Shown: positions 33,400 through 42,225, counted from the first letter of the stretch. The stretch is 64,000 nt of DNA from PFJX01 sp040751755 (GCA_040751755.1 JBFMHC010000050.1:62001-126000); one strand, 5' to 3'. Numbers and translations are program-made. Notes: generated by a model from the letters alone, not told the origin.

Positions 33400-34722
33400 T
33401 CAGTCCATGCCCAGCCGCTCCAGGCGGTAGCGCAGGCTACGGAAGGTCACCCCCAGCAGCCGCGCGGCGGCGGTCTTGTTGCCGCCGGTCTTCTCCAGGG
33501 CGGCGAGGATGGCCTTGCGCTCCACGGCATCGAGATAGGCCTGCAGGCCCGAGCCCTCATCGCCGAAGCACTCCTCGCAGCTGCTCTCCTCCGTCGGCGT
33601 GATGTTGAGGTCCTCGGGGAGGATCTCGTCGCCCTCGGACAGGGCCAGGGTGCGTTCCAGCATGTTCTCCAGCTCCCGCACGTTGCCCGGGAAGTCGTAA
33701 CGCCGCAGCGCCTCCAGTGCGGCGGCGCCGAGGCGCGGCTTGGCCTTGCCGGCGAGGCGGTCGAGGATGCACTGGCTGAGTTCCTCGACGTCCTCGCGGC
33801 GCTCGCGCAGCGCGGGCATGTGGATGCCGATCACCTTGAGGCGATAGAACAGGTCGTGGCGAAAGCGCCCGGCGGTCACCGCCGCCTGCAGGTCCTGGTG
33901 CGAGGCGCTGATGATCCGCACGTCGACCGGCTGCTCGGCCACGCCGCCGACCTGGCGCACCTTCTTCTCCTGGATCGCACGCAGCAGCTTCACCTGCATG
34001 GCGAGCGGCAGGTCCACCACCTCGTCGAGAAACAGGGTGCCGCCGTGCGCCGCCTGGAAGAAGCCCTCGCGGTCGCTGTCCGCGCCGGTGAAGGCGCCCT
34101 TGCGGTAGCCGAAGAACTCACTCTCCATCAGGCTCTCCGGGATGGCGCCGCAGTTGACGGCGACGAAGGGCGCGTCGGCGCGCGGCCCTTCCGCGTGGAT
34201 CAGGCGCGCCGCCACTTCCTTGCCGGTGCCGGTCTCTCCTGAGATGAACACCGGCGCCTGGCTGCGCGCCACCTTGTCGATCAGCGCGCGCACCTGGCGC
34301 ATCGGCGCCGACTCGCCCACCAGGCGGCGCGTCCCGGCGGCGCGTGCCGGCGCCTCCGGCAGCTTCAGCGCCGAGCGCACCAGGGCGCGGATCTTCTCCG
34401 GCGTCACGGGTTTTTCCAGGTAGTCGAAGGCGCCGGCCTTGAGCGCCACCACCGCGTTCTCCGCCGAGCCGAAGGCGGTGATCACCGCCACCGGCGTGCG
34501 TGGCGCATGCTCGGCGATGTGGCGCACCACCTCCAGCCCCTCGCCGTCCGGCAGGCGCATGTCGGTGAGACACAGGTCGAACCCGCGCTGCTCCAGGAAC
34601 GCACGCGCCTGCTCGACCGTCGTCGCGCGTTCGCTGTCCAGGCCCATGCGGGCCATGTCCAGCTCCAGGAGGTCCAGGAGGTCGGGCTCGTCGTCGACCA
34701 ACAGGATGCAGGGGCGTTTCAC
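33400..34722 (-). CDS. pilR: Sigma-54 dependent response regulator PilR
   Basis: PilR activates type IV pilin transcription with sigma-54. The 440-residue protein has a receiver domain (DDEPD acidic pocket, phospho-Asp in LTDMRLPDGEG, Lys in YLEKPVTP), an AAA+ domain with Walker A GETGTGKE, GAFTGA loop and DEVVDLPLAMQ, and a Fis-type HTH at the end (GGNKTAAARLLGVTFRSLRYRLERLG). It starts with GTG at 34722, GGAG 8 bases upstream, overlapping the pilS stop. The HTH tail RSLRYRLERLG is typical of PilR. Other NtrC-type roles are less likely given pilS. Confidence 0.9.
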   Translation of the reverse strand: MKRPCILLVDDEPDLLDLLELDMARMGLDSERATTVEQARAFLEQRGFDLCLTDMRLPDGEGLEVVRHIAEHAPRTPVAVITAFGSAENAVVALKAGAFDYLEKPVTPEKIRALVRSALKLPEAPARAAGTRRLVGESAPMRQVRALIDKVARSQAPVFISGETGTGKEVAARLIHAEGPRADAPFVAVNCGAIPESLMESEFFGYRKGAFTGADSDREGFFQAAHGGTLFLDEVVDLPLAMQVKLLRAIQEKKVRQVGGVAEQPVDVRIISASHQDLQAAVTAGRFRHDLFYRLKVIGIHMPALRERREDVEELSQCILDRLAGKAKPRLGAAALEALRRYDFPGNVRELENMLERTLALSEGDEILPEDLNITPTEESSCEECFGDEGSGLQAYLDAVERKAILAALEKTGGNKTAAARLLGVTFRSLRYRLERLGMD

Positions 34723-36350
34723 TCTTGTTTCTCCTTGCAGGGCGTGGCCTGGCCGCTGAGACGGAACAACGTGCCGTCGGCGATCTCCATGTAACCGAGG
34801 CTGCCGCCGTTGGCCTCGGCGAGGTCGCGTGCGATGTACAGCCCCAGGCCGGTACCCTGCTTCGACGTGGTGTAGAAGGGTTCGAACAGGCGCGTGCGCG
34901 TCTCCGCCGGGATCGCCGGGCCGTCGTTGATGACGTCGATGTCGACACGCTCCGCCAGCGCACAGACGCGGATGCGGATGCTGCCGGGCTGCTTGGTGCA
35001 ATAACGCCAGGCGTTGCGCAGCAGGTTCCAGAGGATCTGCTCCAGATGCCCGGCGTCCATGCACAGGTGCGGGTCGCCGGACAAGTGCAGCAGCACGATC
35101 TCGTCCGGCACCTGCTCGCGCAGGCAGAAATCGTGCAGGAAACGCGGCACCACCTCGGCGAGCGCCAGGTCCTCGCGCGCCAGACGGTCGCGCCGGTTCA
35201 GCGCCAGCACGTCCTCCACCAGACGGTTGAGGCGCTGCGCGTTGCTCTCGATGATGCCGGTCAGGCGCGATCCCACCGCATCCTGCGCATCCTCACGCAA
35301 CAGGCCGGCGGCGTGGCGGATGGCGGACAGGGGGTTGCGGATCTCGTGCGCCAGGTTGGCGGTGAGCATGCCCAGCGAGGCCAGCTTCATGCGCTGCGCC
35401 TGCGCCTCCATGTCGGTCATGTCGTCCAGCACCACGACCGCGCCCTCCTGGCGGCTGGGCTCCAGCTCGATGAAGCGCGGGATCAGGCGATGCCCGTCCT
35501 TGCCCGCCTGGAAGGGATGCGGCGGGATTGCCTGCTGCCGGCGCCAGCGCGACCACAGTTCCGCGAGTTGTGGCGCGCACTGGCGCAGGTCGCTGTGGGG
35601 GAAGATCCGCGTACCCAGGAGTTCCTCCACGCGCGCGTTGTACTGCAGCACCTCGCCCTGCCCGTCCACCGCCAGCACGGCATAGGGCAGCTCCTGGATC
35701 ATGCGCGCGTTGAGGCGGGCGAGATTCTCCGCCTGCTGACCCTTGTCGCGCGCCAGACGCGAGGCCACGCGGACGGCGGAGGCCTGGATGTGCGCCAGCA
35801 TGGCGACGCCGAAGAAGCTGGCCGCCAGCACGCCGCCGCGTGCCAGGCTGGACAGTCCGGTCTCGTCCTTGAGCACCAGGGCGAACTGCTGCGCCAGCAG
35901 CACCAGCGAGGCAAGCGCGGCCCAGAACAGGACCTGGCGCCGCTGCCGCAGCATGCCCACTGCCCCCATGGAAACGATCAGCAGCAGGCCGGGACCGGCC
36001 GGGCCGCTGCCGCTCAGGTGCAGCATGAGGCCGATGCCGACGATGTCGACGATGACGTGCCTCACCACCTGGGCCTCGAAGCTGGGCACACGGTTGCGCA
36101 TGGGCACGATGAACACCCAGGCGAGCAGGAAGTAGCTGGCGCACACCCCTGCGAACAGCTGCGGGTCGCGCAGGGAAAGGATGCCCTCGTCCGCCGCCAG
36201 GCCCATCACCGCCATGGCGAAGGCGACGAACAGGCGGAAGTGGTTGAGCTGCGCCAGCGCGCGCCAGAAGCTGTCCGGGGCCTCGTCCCACCCCGGACCG
36301 GGCTCGCGCTGGCTGGAGACGTCGCTATTGATCGCCGCGTCGATGCTCAT
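34719..36350 (-). CDS. pilS: Sensor histidine kinase PilS
   Basis: PilS is the membrane kinase partner of PilR. The 543-residue protein has six N-terminal membrane helices (residues about 35-190), a PAS domain (about 215-320), the HisKA H-box NLAHEIRNPLSAIRHA, and an HATPase_c domain with N box LLRNAWRY, G1 DVINDGPAIP and G2 GTGLGLYIA. The six-helix input domain and adjacent pilR point to PilS. Its start overlaps the PP0621-family gene by 26 bases. Confidence 0.9.
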   Translation of the reverse strand: MSIDAAINSDVSSQREPGPGWDEAPDSFWRALAQLNHFRLFVAFAMAVMGLAADEGILSLRDPQLFAGVCASYFLLAWVFIVPMRNRVPSFEAQVVRHVIVDIVGIGLMLHLSGSGPAGPGLLLIVSMGAVGMLRQRRQVLFWAALASLVLLAQQFALVLKDETGLSSLARGGVLAASFFGVAMLAHIQASAVRVASRLARDKGQQAENLARLNARMIQELPYAVLAVDGQGEVLQYNARVEELLGTRIFPHSDLRQCAPQLAELWSRWRRQQAIPPHPFQAGKDGHRLIPRFIELEPSRQEGAVVVLDDMTDMEAQAQRMKLASLGMLTANLAHEIRNPLSAIRHAAGLLREDAQDAVGSRLTGIIESNAQRLNRLVEDVLALNRRDRLAREDLALAEVVPRFLHDFCLREQVPDEIVLLHLSGDPHLCMDAGHLEQILWNLLRNAWRYCTKQPGSIRIRVCALAERVDIDVINDGPAIPAETRTRLFEPFYTTSKQGTGLGLYIARDLAEANGGSLGYMEIADGTLFRLSGQATPCKEKQE

Positions 36351-36546
36351 CGCAGCAGTAATACGCGCCGCGGCTCAGGATCGCCTCGGAGCGGGGCATG
36401 TTCACGCCGCATACCTTGCAGCGCACCATGTCCTCGGCCTCCCTGGAACGGGGGGGGCGCGAGTCGCCGCCGCGCTTCCTGCCCATGTGCTTGAACCACA
36501 GCACCAGCAGCACCGTGACCAGGACGATGAACAGCAGCTTAGCCAC
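36325..36546 (-). CDS. PP0621 family zinc-ribbon membrane protein
   Basis: A 73-residue protein with an N-terminal membrane helix (residues 3-17) and a small zinc ribbon: CKVCGVNMP and, 18 residues on, YYCCDEH. This layout is that of the PP0621 family, often found just before pilS. The start is GTG at 36546, overlapping the upstream stop by 8 bases. Function unknown; coupling to pilS suggests a link with pilus control. Confidence 0.8.
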   Translation of the reverse strand: MAKLLFIVLVTVLLVLWFKHMGRKRGGDSRPPRSREAEDMVRCKVCGVNMPRSEAILSRGAYYCCDEHRRGDQ

Positions 36547-36847
36547 GGGACAGGCCGTTCTTGTGCGTCTCGTTGATGACGGCCAGCAACTGCTTGAAGG
36601 GGATCTCGCGACCCCAGCGGTTCACGAACTGCATGTACTGCAGGTCGCGTCCGGTGGGGAACTCGTAGACGTTGTCGACCATGTCCTGATAGAGCTTGCG
36701 CAGCACGCCGTCGAGGTGGTCCAGCATGGTCGACCAGCGCTCCGCGTTCTCCGGGTCGTACTCGATCCCGGCGCGCATCTCGTCCACCTCGTAGACCGCC
36801 TGATGCACCAGGTCCATGTATTCGTCGTAGGTCTTGGGGCCTTTCAT
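36539..36847 (-). CDS. Hypothetical protein downstream of qmoABhdrCB
   Basis: A 102-residue acidic, aromatic-rich soluble protein (many Tyr, Met and Trp, no Cys). It has no recognised domain. The ATG follows GAGAGAGGAAAC, very like the ribosome sites of the Qmo genes. A terminator separates it from hdrB, so it may be expressed by read-through or its own promoter, and it runs on into the PP0621 gene. It could serve either the Hdr complex or the pilus regulators; I cannot tell which. Confidence 0.65.
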   Translation of the reverse strand: MKGPKTYDEYMDLVHQAVYEVDEMRAGIEYDPENAERWSTMLDHLDGVLRKLYQDMVDNVYEFPTGRDLQYMQFVNRWGREIPFKQLLAVINETHKNGLSRG

Positions 36848-36864
36848 GTTTCCTCTCTCGCTTC

Positions 36865-36891
36865 AAAACAAAACAGGGGCCGAAGCCCCTG
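36865..36891 (-). terminator. Rho-independent terminator of the qmoABhdrCB operon
   Basis: On the minus strand CAGGGGC-TTCG-GCCCCTG is followed by TTTTGTTTT: a stable tetraloop hairpin with a T tract, 36 bases after the hdrB stop. Confidence 0.9.
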
Positions 36892-36927
36892 TCATTGTGC
36901 CACCGCTATGGGTGGAATTCGCGCCGC

Positions 36928-37824
36928 TTACTTGGCGGCGAACTCCTCCAGCTTGCGCGCCTTGACCACCTGGCCGTTGAGGCCGGCGTCCTTGGCGGAA
37001 CCGCCGTAGGCCAGGGTCATCAGCTGCGAGTAGTAGAGCACCGGGATGTCGAACTTGGTGCCGTACTTCTTGTTGATCTGGCCCTGGTAGACCTCGACGT
37101 TGGCCTGGCACAGCGGGCAGGGGGTGACGATCATCTCGGCGCCGTTGTCGTAGGCGGACTCGATGATGTCCTTGATCTGGCCCTGCGCCTTCTCCGGCTC
37201 GGAGAACGCCAGCGCGCCGCCGCAGCAGGTGACCTTCTGGTCGTACGGCACGGCCTCGCCACCCATGGTCTCGATCAGCTTGTCGAGGTACTTGGGGTTC
37301 TCGAACGACTCGCCGGCGATGCCGAACGGGCGGTTGGTCTGGCAGCCCACGTAGCCGGCGAACTTCATGCCGGCCAGCGGCTTCTTCACGTGCTTGGCCA
37401 GCTCGTCGTAGCCGAAGTCCTCGACCAGCACCTCGGCCATGTGCTTGACCTCGGGGATCACCTTGATGTTCAGGCCGGCCTCTTTCAGGGCCTCCTGGGT
37501 GTCGGCCATGAGGCTGGAGTTGTGTTCCAGGCGCTCCTTCGACTCGCGCGCACCCAGCCAGCAGGCGGCGCAGGTGGCGACGATGGTCTGCCCCGGCAGG
37601 TTGGTCTCCGCGAGGGCGAAGTTGCGCGCGTTCATCACGTGGCGCGGCAGTTCGCCGGCCTCGGCGTAGCTGACGGAGGCGCCGCAGCAGTTCCAGTCCG
37701 GGATCTCGGTCAGCTTGATGTCCAGGGTCTTGCACATGGACTCGACGCTGACCAGGTAGTTGGAGGCCGACGCGCCCTTCTGGGACGAGCAGCCGGGGTA
37801 GAAAGCGTATTCCTTGCGTGCCAT
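36928..37824 (-). CDS. hdrB: Heterodisulfide reductase subunit B-like protein HdrB
   Basis: HdrB-type proteins hold two noncubane [4Fe-4S] clusters that reduce disulfides or quinone-linked partners. The 298-residue protein has both cysteine-rich CCG domains complete: C12, C46-C47-G, C85-x2-C88, and C161, C200-C201-G, C236-x2-C239. It lies 13 bases after hdrC. In the Qmo complex of sulfate reducers the membrane subunit QmoC has an HdrC-like part fused to an HdrE-like part; here HdrB and HdrC replace it. The complex is thus probably soluble or peripheral, and linked to sulfur oxidation. Confidence 0.9.
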   Translation of the reverse strand: MARKEYAFYPGCSSQKGASASNYLVSVESMCKTLDIKLTEIPDWNCCGASVSYAEAGELPRHVMNARNFALAETNLPGQTIVATCAACWLGARESKERLEHNSSLMADTQEALKEAGLNIKVIPEVKHMAEVLVEDFGYDELAKHVKKPLAGMKFAGYVGCQTNRPFGIAGESFENPKYLDKLIETMGGEAVPYDQKVTCCGGALAFSEPEKAQGQIKDIIESAYDNGAEMIVTPCPLCQANVEVYQGQINKKYGTKFDIPVLYYSQLMTLAYGGSAKDAGLNGQVVKARKLEEFAAK

Positions 37825-37837
37825 CTTCTCTCTCTCC

Positions 37838-38479
37838 TTAGGCCTTGGACTGGTCGCGGCCCTTGCGCTTCGCTTCCAGCTCGTTGGCCTTGGCCAGCAT
37901 CTTGTGGATGCCGTTCAGGTCCTTGCACTTGTGGCCCAGCCCCAGGGCTTCCAGGGGGTTGAGGCGGCCGGCCTTGACCAGGCCGAGCGCCACGTCCTGC
38001 ATCTCCATGCCCTTCTTGATGCCGGAGCCGATGCCGTCCTTGAAGTACAGGGCCTGGGTGAGCTTGACCTCGTTGACGCGGCCGTACTTGGTGGCGTTGT
38101 CCCAGAAGGTCTTGGACAGGTGCTGGGTGGGTTGCGCCTTGGGCGCCTTGCCGATGCGGTAGGCGTACTCGGCGATGCCGTGCATGACGTGGGTGACCGG
38201 CACCTTGCGCGGGCAGCGCACGTAGCAGTTGTAGCAGGAGGTGCATTGCCACATGGAGTTGGAGCTCAGGACTTCCTCGCGCTTGCCGGCGCGGATCATC
38301 ATGAAGATCTCCTGCGGCGGGTGGTCCCAGCCGGGGTGGAAGTTGGTGGGGCAGGAGCCGGAGCACAGGCCGCACTGCATGCACATCTTCACCCACTCGC
38401 CCATCTCCGCCTGCTCTTCAATCTCCTTGAGGAAATTGTTCTTGTAGCGGTCGGCCATCTGTTGGTTCAGGTCGCTCAT
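37838..38479 (-). CDS. hdrC: Heterodisulfide reductase subunit C-like protein HdrC
   Basis: The 213-residue iron-sulfur protein has two ferredoxin-type [4Fe-4S] motifs, C33-x2-C36-x2-C39-x3-C43P and C79-x2-C82-x2-C85-x3-C89P. HdrC passes electrons between the flavin subunits and HdrB. No membrane helix is present, so it is not QmoC, which carries cytochrome b helices. A second half (about residues 120-213) is basic and helical. GGAGAGAG precedes the ATG, a ribosome site repeated through the operon. Confidence 0.9.
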   Translation of the reverse strand: MSDLNQQMADRYKNNFLKEIEEQAEMGEWVKMCMQCGLCSGSCPTNFHPGWDHPPQEIFMMIRAGKREEVLSSNSMWQCTSCYNCYVRCPRKVPVTHVMHGIAEYAYRIGKAPKAQPTQHLSKTFWDNATKYGRVNEVKLTQALYFKDGIGSGIKKGMEMQDVALGLVKAGRLNPLEALGLGHKCKDLNGIHKMLAKANELEAKRKGRDQSKA

Positions 38480-38491
38480 CTCGCTCTCTCC

Positions 38492-40747
38492 TTACAGACC
38501 CTTGAACGGGGACGGACCCATGGCCTTGACCTGTTCCGCGTAGGCGTTGATCTTGGCGGGCAGGGTGGCGATGTCGGTGATGGCCACTTCCATGTCCATC
38601 AGGCGCTCGGTCTCCAGGTTCATGCCCTTGAGGGTGTCATACACCTTGGACATGCGGTAACGGCCAAGTTCAGAGCCCTTGACGAAGTGGCACTGATACT
38701 CCTCGCCGTGCTTGCAGCCCATGAGCATGACGCCGTCATAGCCGCCGTTGAGGGCGTCCGTGATCCAGATGGTGTTCACGGAACCCAGGCAACGCACCGG
38801 GATCACGCGCACGAAGGGGTCGTACTCGTGGCGGTTCAGGCCGGCCATGTCGAGCGCCGGGTAGGCATCGTTCTCGCACGCCAGCACCAGGATGCGCGGC
38901 TTCTCGGAGAACTCGTCCGGCACGTCCACGGCCTTGATCTGCGCGCCGACGGTGTTGACGGAATAGTTCTCGAAGGAGATCACGCGCACCGGGCAGGCGC
39001 CCATGCAGGTGCCGCAACGGCGGCAGCGCGACTCGTTGAACAGCGGGAAGCGCTTCTCGTCCTCGTCGATGGCACCGAACGGGCATTCCACGGTGCAGCG
39101 CTTGCACTGGGTGCAGCCTTCCAGGCGCGCGGTCGGGAAGGACAGGTCGCCGGCGCGGGGATGCGCGGCCTTGCCCAGGCCGGCGTTCTCCACCGCCTGG
39201 ATCGCCTTCATGGCGGCGCCGGTGGCGTCTTCCGTGGCCTGGGCGATGTCCATGGGACGGCGCACCGGGCCGGCGGCGTAGATGGCCGTGCGACGGGTCT
39301 CGTAGGGGAAGCAGATGAAGTGGCTGTCGTTGAAGCCGTGCTTGAAGTGGGGGATGTCCGGGCCCTGGCGGTAGTCCAGGTTGAGTACGGACTTGTCCAT
39401 CATCGCCACCACCTTCGCCGTTTCTTCCTCGCCGCCGCCTTCGGCCGCGCGCTTGGCGTCGGCCAGGGCCTCCAGCTCGGGGCCGGAGTTGGGCACGGCG
39501 CCGGTGGCCAGCACCACCAGGTCGGCTTCCGCGGCGGTGTCCTCGTTCAGGATCAGGTCCTTGAACTTGACGGTGCAGGCGTTGCCGTTGGGCAGCACCT
39601 CGGAGACCACGCCCTTGGAGAAGATCACGCCGCGGTTCTGCGCGGAGCGGTAGAAGTCCTCGCCGTTGCCGGGGGTGCGCAGGTCGGTGAACAGCACGAC
39701 GGTGTCGATGTCCGGGTTGCTGTCCTTGAAGTAGGTGGCCTGCTTGATGCTGGTGTTGCAGCAGTAGCCGGAGCAGTACTGCAGGTGCTCGCCGGAGGCG
39801 TCACGCTGGCCGGCGCACTGCACGAACACCACGGACTTCACCGGCTGGCCGTCGGAGGGGCGGCAGATCGGCTTGCCTGCGGCCGCGGCCTCCTTGGCCA
39901 GCGCCTCCAGGCCAGCCTGGTCCACCACGTTGGGGGACTTGCCGTAGCCCAGGTTCGGCAGCTTGTTGGCGTCGTAGAGGGAAAAGCCGGTGGCCTGGAT
40001 GATGGAGCCCACGTCCTCGGTGGCGCTGGCGCCGCTCTCGATGGCGATCTCCGCCTTGAAGCGGCCGGGCGCGCCAGAGGTCTTGGCGATGCGGGCGTTC
40101 AGGTAGACCTTGATGTTGGCGTCCGCGTCGATGCGGGCAACCAGGTCGGCCACGCCGTTGTCCTCGGCGGACTTGAACGGCTCGCGGGTGGGCACGCGCT
40201 TGTACAGCTTGGCCGCCCAGCCGCCCAGGGCGCCGGTCTTCTCGACCAGGACCACCTTGTAGCCGGCCTTGGAGGCCTCCAGCGCGGCGGTCATGCCGGA
40301 GATGCCGCCACCGACCACGAGGATGGTCTTGATGGTGCCGGTCTTCTGGTTGCCGGCGGGCACCTGCATGGCCTTCACCTCGGCGCACATCATGCGCACG
40401 TAGTCCTCGGCCATTTCCTGGGTGGTCTCGCGCGCCTCGTCGGTATCGGGGCGGACCCAGATCACGCCCTCGCGCAGGTTGCCGCGGCTCATCGCCACGG
40501 TGGTGAAGTTGAACGCCTCGGTCTTGGCGCGGCGCGAGCAGGCGCCGATGGCCACGTGGGTGACACCCTCGTTGTCGATGTCGTTCCGGATCATCGCCAC
40601 GCCGTCGGCGGAACAGAGGAAGTCATGCTCGCGCACGACGGCCATCTTGCCTTCCTTGGTGGCGATCTTCACCAGGGCGGCGGTGTCCAGGCGGTTGCCC
40701 AGCTCGCAGCCCTTGCAGATGTATGCAGCAGTTTTCGTTTCAGCCAT
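38492..40747 (-). CDS. qmoB: Quinone-modifying oxidoreductase subunit QmoB (HdrA-like with MvhD domain)
   Basis: A 751-residue flavo-iron-sulfur protein. It has an HdrA N-terminal domain (Cys pairs at 11/14), an FAD-binding core with GGGISG at 146-151 and a Cys cluster SGYCCNTS near 329, two [4Fe-4S] motifs (C545-548-551-555 and C575-578-581-585), and a C-terminal MvhD-like domain (about 615-751, Cys in LACEND, RCLGS and GCKHGEEYQC). This order is that of QmoB, which works with QmoA between APS reductase and the quinone pool. ATG at 40747 is 5 bases after the qmoA stop, with GGAGG in between. Confidence 0.92.
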   Translation of the reverse strand: MAETKTAAYICKGCELGNRLDTAALVKIATKEGKMAVVREHDFLCSADGVAMIRNDIDNEGVTHVAIGACSRRAKTEAFNFTTVAMSRGNLREGVIWVRPDTDEARETTQEMAEDYVRMMCAEVKAMQVPAGNQKTGTIKTILVVGGGISGMTAALEASKAGYKVVLVEKTGALGGWAAKLYKRVPTREPFKSAEDNGVADLVARIDADANIKVYLNARIAKTSGAPGRFKAEIAIESGASATEDVGSIIQATGFSLYDANKLPNLGYGKSPNVVDQAGLEALAKEAAAAGKPICRPSDGQPVKSVVFVQCAGQRDASGEHLQYCSGYCCNTSIKQATYFKDSNPDIDTVVLFTDLRTPGNGEDFYRSAQNRGVIFSKGVVSEVLPNGNACTVKFKDLILNEDTAAEADLVVLATGAVPNSGPELEALADAKRAAEGGGEEETAKVVAMMDKSVLNLDYRQGPDIPHFKHGFNDSHFICFPYETRRTAIYAAGPVRRPMDIAQATEDATGAAMKAIQAVENAGLGKAAHPRAGDLSFPTARLEGCTQCKRCTVECPFGAIDEDEKRFPLFNESRCRRCGTCMGACPVRVISFENYSVNTVGAQIKAVDVPDEFSEKPRILVLACENDAYPALDMAGLNRHEYDPFVRVIPVRCLGSVNTIWITDALNGGYDGVMLMGCKHGEEYQCHFVKGSELGRYRMSKVYDTLKGMNLETERLMDMEVAITDIATLPAKINAYAEQVKAMGPSPFKGL

Positions 40748-40752
40748 TTCTC

Positions 40753-42036
40753 TCAAGCCTCCGCACGGGCGACTTTGTTGACCACCTGGATGGCGCGCAG
40801 GGCCGCCGCGGTGGCGCTCTGCACGGCGCGGTTCACGTCCAGGGCATTGGTGGCGCAGCCGGCGCCGAAGATGCCGGCGTTGGCCGGGTCGGCCATGATG
40901 AAGCCGGAGGAGTCGCTCATCACCTCGGCGGGGATGTTCACGCCCTTCACTTCCGGCTCCATGCCCACGGCCAGCACGACCAGGTCATGCGCGTTGGCAT
41001 AGCGGATGTAGCCCTCGGTGTTGACGCCGTTGCACACGGGGTTGCCGTCCTTGTCCTGGGTGATGCGGGCCACCTTGGACTTGACGAAGTTCACGTTCGG
41101 GTTGGCCTTGACCTTGGCGTAGAAGTCCTCGAAACGGTCGATCGCGCGGATGTCGATGTAGTAGATGGTCGACTTGCCCTCGTCGCCGTACTTCTCCTGC
41201 ACGTAGTGGGTCTGCTTCAGCGAGCCCATGCAGCAGAAGCGCGAGCAGTGGCGCAGGTGGTTCTCGTCGCGCGAGCCGGCACACTGGATGAAGGCGATGT
41301 TCTTCGCCTCCTTGCCGTCGCTGGGGCGCAGGATCTTGCCGCCGGTGGGGCCGTGCGGGTCGGCCAGGCGCTCGAACTCGACGTTGGTGATGACGTTGGG
41401 GAAGCGGTCGTAGCCGTAGTAGACGATCTTCTCGGCGTCATAGGGCTTCCAGCCGGTGGCCCAGACGATGGCGCCGGCGTTCAGGGTGACCGTCTCCTCC
41501 TGCATGCCCAGGTCGACGGCGTCGTACTTGCACGCGGCCTTGGCGGCCTCGCCGTCGGCGGTGCCGACGATGGAGGGATCGATGACGTAGCGCTGGGGAT
41601 AGGCGTAGTCGGACGGCAGGTAGGCCGCCTTCACCTTGCCCAGGTTGTAGTTGAAGGCATCGTCCACCTCGGCCTTCACGGCCTTGCCGCATTCGCCGCA
41701 GGCGGTGCAGTTCTCGTTGACGAAGCGGGGCTTGAGCTTGACGGTGACGCTGTAGTTGCCCTTCTCGCCGCTGATGCCGGACACCTCGGCCAGGGTGAGG
41801 ACCTGGATGCGGGGATTGGCCTTGAGACGGCGCAGGTTGATTTCCAGGCCGCAGGTGGGATGGCACATCTTGGGGAAGTACCGGTACAGCTGGACGGTGC
41901 GACCGCCCAGGTACGGGTTCTTCTCCACCAAAACGACTTGCTTCCCGGTTTCCGCCGCTTCAAGCGCGGCCGTCATGCCCGAGATGCCGCCGCCCACGAC
42001 CAGAATGGTCTGGTTGGTCGCCACAACTGACGTCAT
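40753..42036 (-). CDS. qmoA: Quinone-modifying oxidoreductase subunit QmoA (HdrA-like flavoprotein)
   Basis: A 427-residue HdrA-like FAD protein with GGGISG at residues 15-20, Cys58 and Cys62 (MCHPTCGLEIN), and an incomplete cluster motif C110-x2-C113-x2-C116 that lacks the fourth Cys. It has no added ferredoxin domain, which separates QmoA from QmoB. The ATG at 42036 has GGAGG 6 bases upstream; the frame runs open beyond it into valS but without homology. It is the first gene of the operon, behind a 191-base regulatory gap. Expected role: electron transfer with APS reductase or another cytoplasmic sulfur enzyme. Confidence 0.92.
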   Translation of the reverse strand: MTSVVATNQTILVVGGGISGMTAALEAAETGKQVVLVEKNPYLGGRTVQLYRYFPKMCHPTCGLEINLRRLKANPRIQVLTLAEVSGISGEKGNYSVTVKLKPRFVNENCTACGECGKAVKAEVDDAFNYNLGKVKAAYLPSDYAYPQRYVIDPSIVGTADGEAAKAACKYDAVDLGMQEETVTLNAGAIVWATGWKPYDAEKIVYYGYDRFPNVITNVEFERLADPHGPTGGKILRPSDGKEAKNIAFIQCAGSRDENHLRHCSRFCCMGSLKQTHYVQEKYGDEGKSTIYYIDIRAIDRFEDFYAKVKANPNVNFVKSKVARITQDKDGNPVCNGVNTEGYIRYANAHDLVVLAVGMEPEVKGVNIPAEVMSDSSGFIMADPANAGIFGAGCATNALDVNRAVQSATAAALRAIQVVNKVARAEA

Positions 42037-42163
42037 GTATCGCCTCCGATGGGTGAAGACAGAAAAATCTGGAAGCCCGGGCAGGAGATAAGCCCATGAT
42101 CGCCCGGACAAATAGGGCCGAATGGTACCCGCAAAGGGGAAGCCGCCGCGAGGCCGCTTTAAT

Positions 42164-42186
42164 CGAATGTTCTTATGAACGAATAG
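42164..42186. promoter_or_regulatory. Palindromic element upstream of qmoA
   Basis: The 191-base gap before qmoA holds GTTC-TTAT-GAAC (42169-42180) inside a longer imperfect palindrome with GAAT on either side. It is the only AT-rich part of the gap and has a TTGTCT hexamer just upstream on the minus strand (42185-42190). It is a candidate operator overlapping the promoter. No regulator gene is adjacent. Confidence 0.4.
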
Positions 42187-42211
42187 ACAAGCTATATCCG
42201 ACCGGCGGCCT

Positions 42212-42225
42212 GGGGCATTCGCCCC
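42212..42225 (-). terminator. Hairpin just after valS
   Basis: GGGGC-GAAT-GCCCC on the minus strand, 3 bases after the valS stop. It lacks a T tract, so it is a weak terminator candidate. Confidence 0.35.

Noticed and set aside
37838..38479. QmoC for the gene at 37838-38479
   Set aside because: It has the two ferredoxin motifs but no membrane helices or haem-ligand His pattern, so it is HdrC-like only.
37814..41002. A 1062-codon open frame on the plus strand opposite qmoB, hdrC and qmoA
   Set aside because: Same reason: an antisense shadow; the minus-strand genes have complete cofactor motifs.
40747..42036. QmoA and QmoB as a single split HdrA gene
   Set aside because: Each has its own FAD loop and full-length core; they are two different subunits, as in known Qmo complexes.
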